From: Epiperipatus broadwayi
Lineage: Eukaryota; Onychophora; Udeonychophora; Euonychophora; Peripatidae
Length of the DNA stretch: 64,000 nucleotides
Assembly: GCA_028023455.1 (NCBI GenBank)
Contig: JAQFVV010012396.1
Span: forward strand, 5,930,085-5,994,084
Direction of reading: 5' to 3'
This document shows positions 57,645-64,000 of the stretch, piece by piece (the first letter of the stretch is position 1; every line of letters begins with the position of its first letter). The notes under the pieces were generated by a model. The model searched no databases. It was not told where the DNA came from and saw only the letters and a program-made list of their open reading frames with translations. The position numbers and the translations under genes are program-made.

Positions 57645-59140
57645 GTATATGCATATCTGCTTGTGCTCCATGAGCACTGTGGTAGCTCTTTGAGCACTGT
57701 CGGATGATGTGTTGTTTTCTTTCTTTACTGATGTAGAAAATATAAGCATGATGTCAATCAAAATATGGGCATTTGATAGCTCAATGACATGGCTTTCAGA
57801 AAATGTTTACCTCAAAAAAATCAGTTGAAATTTGGATTTTTGGCAACAGTTTTAATCGATCACAATATTTAATTTTTTTCTTTTTTTGATAACTTTTGTA
57901 ATTACCATGAAGCGTTAAAAGAAAAAAAATGGTTTACCAAATACAAGTTAACATTTGCCACATGTTATTCACAAACAAGGCCTACAATAGAGCTTCAACG
58001 TAATTACTTGTAAGTATAAAATTTTAATTTTTTTAATATTTAAATTTTTTTTTTAATTTTTTGAAAAAATTATCTTTTTTATTAGTTTTAGTTTGTAATT
58101 AGTGTGTGTTGGTTTATAGTTATATATTTATTTATGCTCATATAGAATTCATATCTATCGTAATTTTCTAAAGTTCTATCTACACTAATCCACTTATTTT
58201 ATAAAAATAATGATTTTCAAAAAGTATAATAATTTATTATTTATATTTATGTTTATATAATATGTTTGGGTTTACAAGTAATGAGTTATAAAATTAATAA
58301 TCAAATGTATACAAAAATTGCATATGCAGGCATATAATCAAATTCTGATTCTTGTTTGTTTTTGTTTATTCTTGTTCATGCTTTGGAGTCATTCTGGTTT
58401 TGCTATATGTTTCATAACATTATTTTCAAGTCTATAGCTAGAAAACGGACTATATACAAATAAATTATATCTATGTGATGCAATAAATATAACAAGATAG
58501 CATCAGTTGTGTGCATAAAGAATATAAACATCACTGGTGTCCATAAAGAATATAAACATCACTGATGTACACAAAAAAAATATAAAATTAAGAAATGAAA
58601 CTCATTTTATCAGTGATATAGACAGTAGCCTACAATTTCTAATTTTAGATAGACAAGAAGCCAATTGTTATGGTGATTTCTTTTGTATCTTTTATTAGGA
58701 TTAATCTTTTTCTTTATAGATGCCTTTGACATTTGGAACTGTTGGGGTAGAAAATAAAAATGAAGAATTCATATCCAACTTCTTTTGGAGATTGTGAAGT
58801 TATGGATTATCTCAGATAAGACATGTTATACATATTTAGAAAGATAATTTTGTGAGGAATACAAAGAAATTATCACACAAGATGTAATTTGAATTTTAGT
58901 TAATGTTAATTCCCAAATTATGAACAAACAATAAAATAATAATTATTTTAAATGTGAAAATTTCTTTTTTTCTTATTTGTTATATAGTTATCACTATTTA
59001 CTTTATGCTTATTGTTTGCCTTAGATTTTCTAGTTTTTATTAATGTAATTCTTTTTGCTCTAATATTATTAAAACTGAAGTTATTGTGAAAATTGTGTCT
59101 CATGTCAGTTTTTTAAAAAATTCAATATAGTGCCTGAAAA
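57645..59140. other. Block of copy B absent from copy A
   Basis: At 51565-51600 copy A runs straight from CTTGGTTTTTG to TGTACTTATAATAA, whereas B has ~1.5 kb between. No TIRs, LTRs or coding frame recognised; an ATAAACATCACTG..GT repeat occurs at 58525-58570. Insertion in B or deletion in A. Confidence 0.6.
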
Positions 59141-59799
59141 CCCAAGCAAATATGTACTTATAATAATTATACAAGGGAAATGGAAATCAGTCCCACACAC
59201 ATGAACAGAATCGAATTGGAGAATAAAGTAGGGGAAATAAATTAATGAAATAAAATCAGGTATTGAGACAATAAGATTTAAAGAAAAGCAGATTAGGTCT
59301 AATAATAATATAGTAATAGTGTTAGGTAATGTGATATATGGTTGCATGGAAGAGCAGGTGATGTCAAACTTATTTTATGTGATAGTTTTAAAAGTTGATA
59401 TTTGTATTTATTGTGCAAAAGTAATTTAACAGTTTGTAAAAGGTTAAAGGGAATCTTATAAACATATTTACTGACAAGAATAATATTAAAAAAGATGGAC
59501 ATCATGATCAGAAATAAAAAGATTAGCAACCTGTGGAAAAAATCCAAAAAGTATAGGATGCTTCCATGTTATCCCAATTGTTAAAAATGTTTAAACAAAT
59601 AAAAGAACAAAGAGAAAGGATAATAAAGAGAGTTAAACAAAGAGAAGTGATAATAAAAAGAGAAAGCAACAAAGAAAGAAGATAATGAACAAAGAGAAAA
59701 GGATAGTAGAGAGATGATCAAAGAGAAGAGGATAATAGAATAAGAAACCAAGAAAGACAATAGGATAATAAAAAATAATTTCAAATTCTGCTACAGAAA

Positions 59800-60830
59800 A
59801 TAGATAAAAAAAAACAATAAACATATATCTAATGAAATAACAGACTTAATCAACCAACTTAGAATATTTTTGAATGAAGTGAGACAAAACAAACAAAGTG
59901 TGAAAATAAAATGGGTACAAGAAGTAATGAAATAAGATATCAGGTAATGGATTCTGTGAATAATTAAAGATCAAAGAATCGTGAAATCTGTAGAAGAGCA
60001 AACAGGGATCAGGCTAATCAAATTAAATGATAGAATCAAAAAAGAGTAAAAAAGTTGGAGGATGACTACCTACAAGATAGTCAAACTGAAAAAATAGCCA
60101 TGTCTTCATTAAAAAAGAACTTGAAGAGATAAAAATAAAAGAAACAAACATTAAACAAATGCTTGGAATTATAAACCAGTTTCTTAAATTAAGGACTTTT
60201 TCATGAAATTCTGGTGAGCTACCCATTGAATTTATCAACAGACTGCAAAGATATTTCAGCATTAATGCTATGACTAAAGAGGTGAAACTAGCAATAGCTT
60301 GTAGCCATCTTCAAGGTGCATCTCAGACATGGTGACACTTATTATTCATCCACCATCATAATTTTATTGAGTTTAAGTAAGCACTCAGGCAATGCTATTA
60401 GAATTACCAGGAAATGACTAAACATAATATCCCAAGAGAAGTACCCTCCTGGTGTGTCCTACCCTCCTTTTTTGAAAGCAAATGGCAAAATTGAGAGCAA
60501 TTACTTCAGATCCTCTCTGAATTACAAATAATAAAAATATTGAGTCACAGCTTCCCAAACCATATTGAAAGGATATTAATTGGCACAGATAGGCATACAA
60601 TTGAGCATATTGATGAACTAATAAATGCATTTGACATCAGAAAAGCTGCATACACTGAAAAGGAAGGTGGATTTAAATCTTCAACTAAATCAGCATGCAG
60701 GGTAATGCCAACTAATATGGGAAGTGAAAAATCAAGCCATCAGCATTGTACCAGAACAGAAGATTTGACCATGGAAGAAGAGAAAGTGGAGAAGATAAAT
60801 TCTGAATAATTAGATCTGATAGTCGATCAA
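59800..60830 (+). pseudogene. Gag remnant of copy B
   Basis: Aligns with 52345-53400: NEVRQNKQ-type coiled coil, FINRLQRYFSINAMTKEVKL, AIACSHLQGASQTW, and SHSFPNHIERILIGTDRHTI in the frame 60540-60809. Frameshifts differ from those of copy A, so each decayed on its own. Confidence 0.7.
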
Positions 60831-61133
60831 ACCTTCATCCAGGAAATACTCATCAGGAATATAGTCCTCTATCCCATATCAGAACACAAATAATTTCATG
60901 AACCAGAAGTTGATCAACTCTCAACACAGTGCATTATTATAAGAGATCTGTTCATGATCATTAATTTTTCAAAGCAAGGTGCAGTTATGTTTTTGACTTA
61001 GAAAACAAAAATAAAATAAAATGACAAAACAGAAACTGAAGAAAGAAAAAGATATTTGATAGAAATTGGGGGGAAATATTATGATGTATGATAGCTTTGC
61101 TTTCAGAGCTGATGGTGATAGATGATGTTCTTA

Positions 61134-61639
61134 TTGTAACTGGTTGGGTTACATAGCACACAGCAACATACTTGTGTGTGTGCACATATATATTTAGTGT
61201 AAAGGAAAAGTAGAAAGAACACACAAAAAAATTTAGATATTTTTTACTTTCCTGGAATAAGTAAAACAAATAATTCTGGATTTAAAATAAAATTTTATTA
61301 TAAAATTAAATATTTAAAAAGGTCTAAATAATATTTTTATTATACTGATTTTGAAATTTAAAAATAAGTATGGTATTTGTGAAATCTTTTAATTAATTGG
61401 AAATTTTCTATTTATGTAGAAATCATTGTATATCACACTTTCATAAAACTGGCAATCTTGCATTCAAAAGGATTAGAAAGATAAAAACAGTTTTTATTAC
61501 TTCAATCACTCTTATAAAATAAGTTGATTAAAAGATTATTTTAATAAAAATAGTAGTTTTTGAAAAGAGAATTGGCTAATATAATTTGAATATTTTTTAT
61601 AAGTGTTAACTTCAATTTGTTGAAAACTATAGCAGAGAG
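61134..61639. other. AT-rich spacer, no gene seen
   Basis: No frame or repeat matched. Confidence 0.5.
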
Positions 61640-62110
61640 TGACAACAGTAGAGTTGTCTAATAGCTAGCTTCAAGAATCTGGTTAAGTTTTGAAAAGCAG
61701 CTGTCTAATAGTTTGCTATAGTTGGCAGTAAATAGCTGGCCAGAAAAAGTTGGTTAGCAGAGATGGTTTCCAGACCTATATAAATAGCTCCCATGAAGAT
61801 GTAGTTGATGAAGAGACAGGAGGAGGCAGATGCTGTGATTCACTATTCTGGAGTTTGGAACTTAGAAGGAAGACCCACTTCTCTGACTTTCAAGCCTTAA
61901 GTGTGGACAAAACAGTTTGCTGACCTAGATCTCATCACATCCTAGACAATATCAAACTGATTGAATGTTAACATACCTGATTATATCTTTCCCAATGCTG
62001 ACAATTGTCTGGATTATGCTTGTCCTGATGATGATACTTTGCCAACATGATACTTTGCCATCACCTTGCCAAAGAATATAGCTGTGTATACAAGCAAAGA
62101 ACCATAAACA
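61640..62110 (+). promoter_or_regulatory. TATA-containing, LTR-like or promoter-like segment
   Basis: This ~470-bp stretch is clearly richer in G+C than its surroundings. It contains CCTATATAAATAGCTC (~61777), a good TATA box, followed by a purine-rich initiator-like region. A short tandem GATGATACTTTGCCA repeat lies at ~62028-62062. Such layout is typical of a solo LTR, or of a host promoter, but I found no matching second copy or clear target duplication. Confidence 0.35.
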
Positions 62111-64000
62111 AATGTATCACAGCATATATATATATAATAGGAGATAGTTTAAATACTTCATTTTGAAATGACATTTTAAACATGAAATATATCATGACTA
62201 TTATTTATATTGTGATTTCAATATATATAAGAAAATGGCTTAAAAAAACAATCAATTTCTAGTAGTTTCACATTTTTTTCTTATTTCCATAACAATGAAT
62301 TCAAGCTTGTAGAACAAATTAAATCATTAGTTCATTCTTGCTAATGATATATTGAAGTTTGTCATTTTAACAGCTAAGATTAAATTTCCAGTTTCCTTCT
62401 ATCCAAATTATAAAGATTTTGTATTAATTTAAAAATATAGACATTAAGTTTTAAATTTCATATCCTTACTGTTTTTAAACACCGAACAGTTTTTTTTAAA
62501 AAAAATAAAGTAAAAGACTTTATTTTATGTGCTAATGGTTTTGTTGTTACACCGATAAGTGAAAAATGTGAGATTGTTTTCTCATGCTAGCTAGAACCTA
62601 TTGTTAAAAACTAATAAAAAAAATAAAACATTATTATTATTATTTTATTTAGTCTTCATTATTCAAACTTGATCACCTAGCAACTGTTTTGACCTCATAT
62701 ATTAGTCAATTAATTATTTTTGTTGTTAATGGTATCAAGTGAAGAGAAAAAATTAATTTCTCAAAATAGATAAAAATATTAGTTCATATGTATGTTTTTT
62801 GTATATATAGGATAAATTATTTGCCTAGCACTTGGCCTGAATTTAAACATTGAGAAAAATTGGGATAGGTGTGATGGTTGGTTGTAAATCATCTCTTACA
62901 ATATATATAATGTATTTAAAAATTAACTAGAATTAAGTTAACCTATTCATTCAAATATTTTCTGAAGTTCACAAGTATGAAAACATGATTTTTTTCTCTT
63001 ATGAATGCTTATTAATTGTCCTTCAATTTTTACTGTAAATATTTGTTGATGTATTAATATTTATGGCTTGTATATATCTTATTTACTTATAATGTTTTAC
63101 TTTTTAAATTATAGAAATTATTTGATCTCCATTTTAAATATTACTTACTAACTTATATGCAAGTAATCCAACAATATCTTTCCTTTATAACTAAAATATA
63201 GTAAACATGTAAAATAATCATATGATTGTTAAAATCACATGATATTTGAACATTTAAATCATAGCTCAAGCACAATAATTTTATTAAAATGTCAAAAGGA
63301 GCTTTATTATTTTTTATTGAAGTCGAAAATCTAGTACTGCATTAAACTGCAAAAAACAATACTACATTAAAAAAATTAGATATTTAAACTTTCTTTTAAT
63401 TACCATCATTATTATGCTGTTTTATGAATAATGTTATTAGGGCTTTGCAGAATTAATGATGGGATTGCTTTGAAACCAGTATTATGAAATTTATGTAGTT
63501 ATAATTCATATTTCAGAATTTAGCTTTTATATAATAGATAGCTAAATAACAAACTAATAAAAGAGTGCCTAAATACATACAGCCTTTATATTATTATAAG
63601 ATTTAGCTCTGTAATGTATATATGCTTTGTTGTTGGAAAATAATGATTTCCAGAAGATAAATAAATAAAATACAATTAAACCGATATCAAAATGTTTATT
63701 GTATCTATTTACTGTAATAACTAGAGTTTTTCAATTAATTATAATTGATAGAATTACAAATGCATAGTTATTAGGTGGTAACAACCAGGAGATTGAGGGA
63801 AAGGCTATTACTTCCATAAATTTAAGATCTTGGCCAAGTTGGTTTTCTTCACAGTTAGTCATTTCCTTTCAAGCTTAGGGATGCTTAACTGCATTTTAAG
63901 AAATAGTGAATAAAATATATTGTTGTCAACACAAAGCAATTCCAGACAATGAATTAATAATTATTGTTCTAGATATAAGATAGTAACCCTTGTCTTTTTA
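62111..64000. other. AT-rich DNA, no gene seen
   Basis: No open frame above background and no repeat matched elsewhere in the window. Confidence 0.5.

Larger units (their letters stand above)
54292..61133 (+). mobile_element. LTR-retroelement-like unit, copy B (5' part with gag)
   Basis: Direct copy of 42755-53735, ~560 bp downstream of it, with the same order: long 5' part, primer-site region (56861), leader, gag, and an end at DDVLI.TG near 61125, again at the protease active site. It lacks the three DNA/PLE insertions of A but has its own extra block 57645-59140. LTR boundaries unknown. Confidence 0.65.

Noticed and set aside
42755-61133. Endogenous virus with envelope gene
   Set aside because: Only gag and the first residues of a protease are visible; no RT, integrase or envelope frame was found.

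Overview
This window reads as a gene-poor, strongly A+T-rich stretch of an animal nuclear genome. There are no bacterial-style operons. Coding exons are split by introns, intergenic distances are long, and most of the sequence is old transposable-element (TE) debris. The TE mix (RTE and CR1-like LINEs, a Penelope-like element, Gypsy-type LTR elements, hAT and other TIR elements, a tRNA-derived SINE) and a BTB-BACK (kelch-type) exon fit an invertebrate. I cannot name the phylum from sequence alone.

Two host coding regions are convincing. At the left edge (3-559, +) is the 3' part of an exon for the BTB-BACK half of a kelch-like E3 ligase adaptor; it starts before the window and ends at a splice donor. 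At 40664-42619 (+) is a 651-codon open frame behind a good 3' splice site. It encodes an unrecognised Ser/Lys/Pro-rich, probably disordered protein. A decayed coding frame on the minus strand (39384-39745) looks like a pseudogene of a protein I do not recognise.

Layout. 765-3735: RTE-clade LINE (-). 4290-6065: truncated CR1-like LINE (-). 6996-9113: five units of a ~470-bp repeat carrying a tRNA-like Pol III promoter, three in one orientation and two in the other. 9420-9479: near-perfect palindrome. 11100-12860: Penelope-like element (+). 14390-22680: one copy of a dispersed repeat (R1) broken up by nested insertions. 22850-23892: gag-like coiled-coil frame (-). 24241-25236: RTE fragment and SINE hairpin. 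26434-27165: MITE and CR1 fragment. 27175-28825: second R1 copy, much less interrupted. 29129-29778: long inverted repeat. 29985-37470: two CR1-like LINEs head-to-tail (-), the first with a PHD-finger ORF1. 42755-53735 and 54292-61133: two direct copies (A and B) of a large unit with retroviral-type primer binding site, gag and the start of protease, interrupted by different insertions. 61640-62110: TATA-containing, LTR-like segment. 62110-64000: featureless AT-rich DNA.

The most informative result is that the paired copies (R1-1/R1-2 and A/B) act as each other's empty sites, so several insertions can be delimited to the base. Four TIR elements (43067-43968, 46147-47932, 48055-49421, 20942-22126) share ends beginning G(G/A)TA and 8-bp target duplications. 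Three of these also share a CCACTTG-type subterminal motif. They appear to be one family of non-autonomous DNA transposons, two of them with internal tandem repeats. No host biochemical pathway is encoded here; the window is chiefly a record of transposition.
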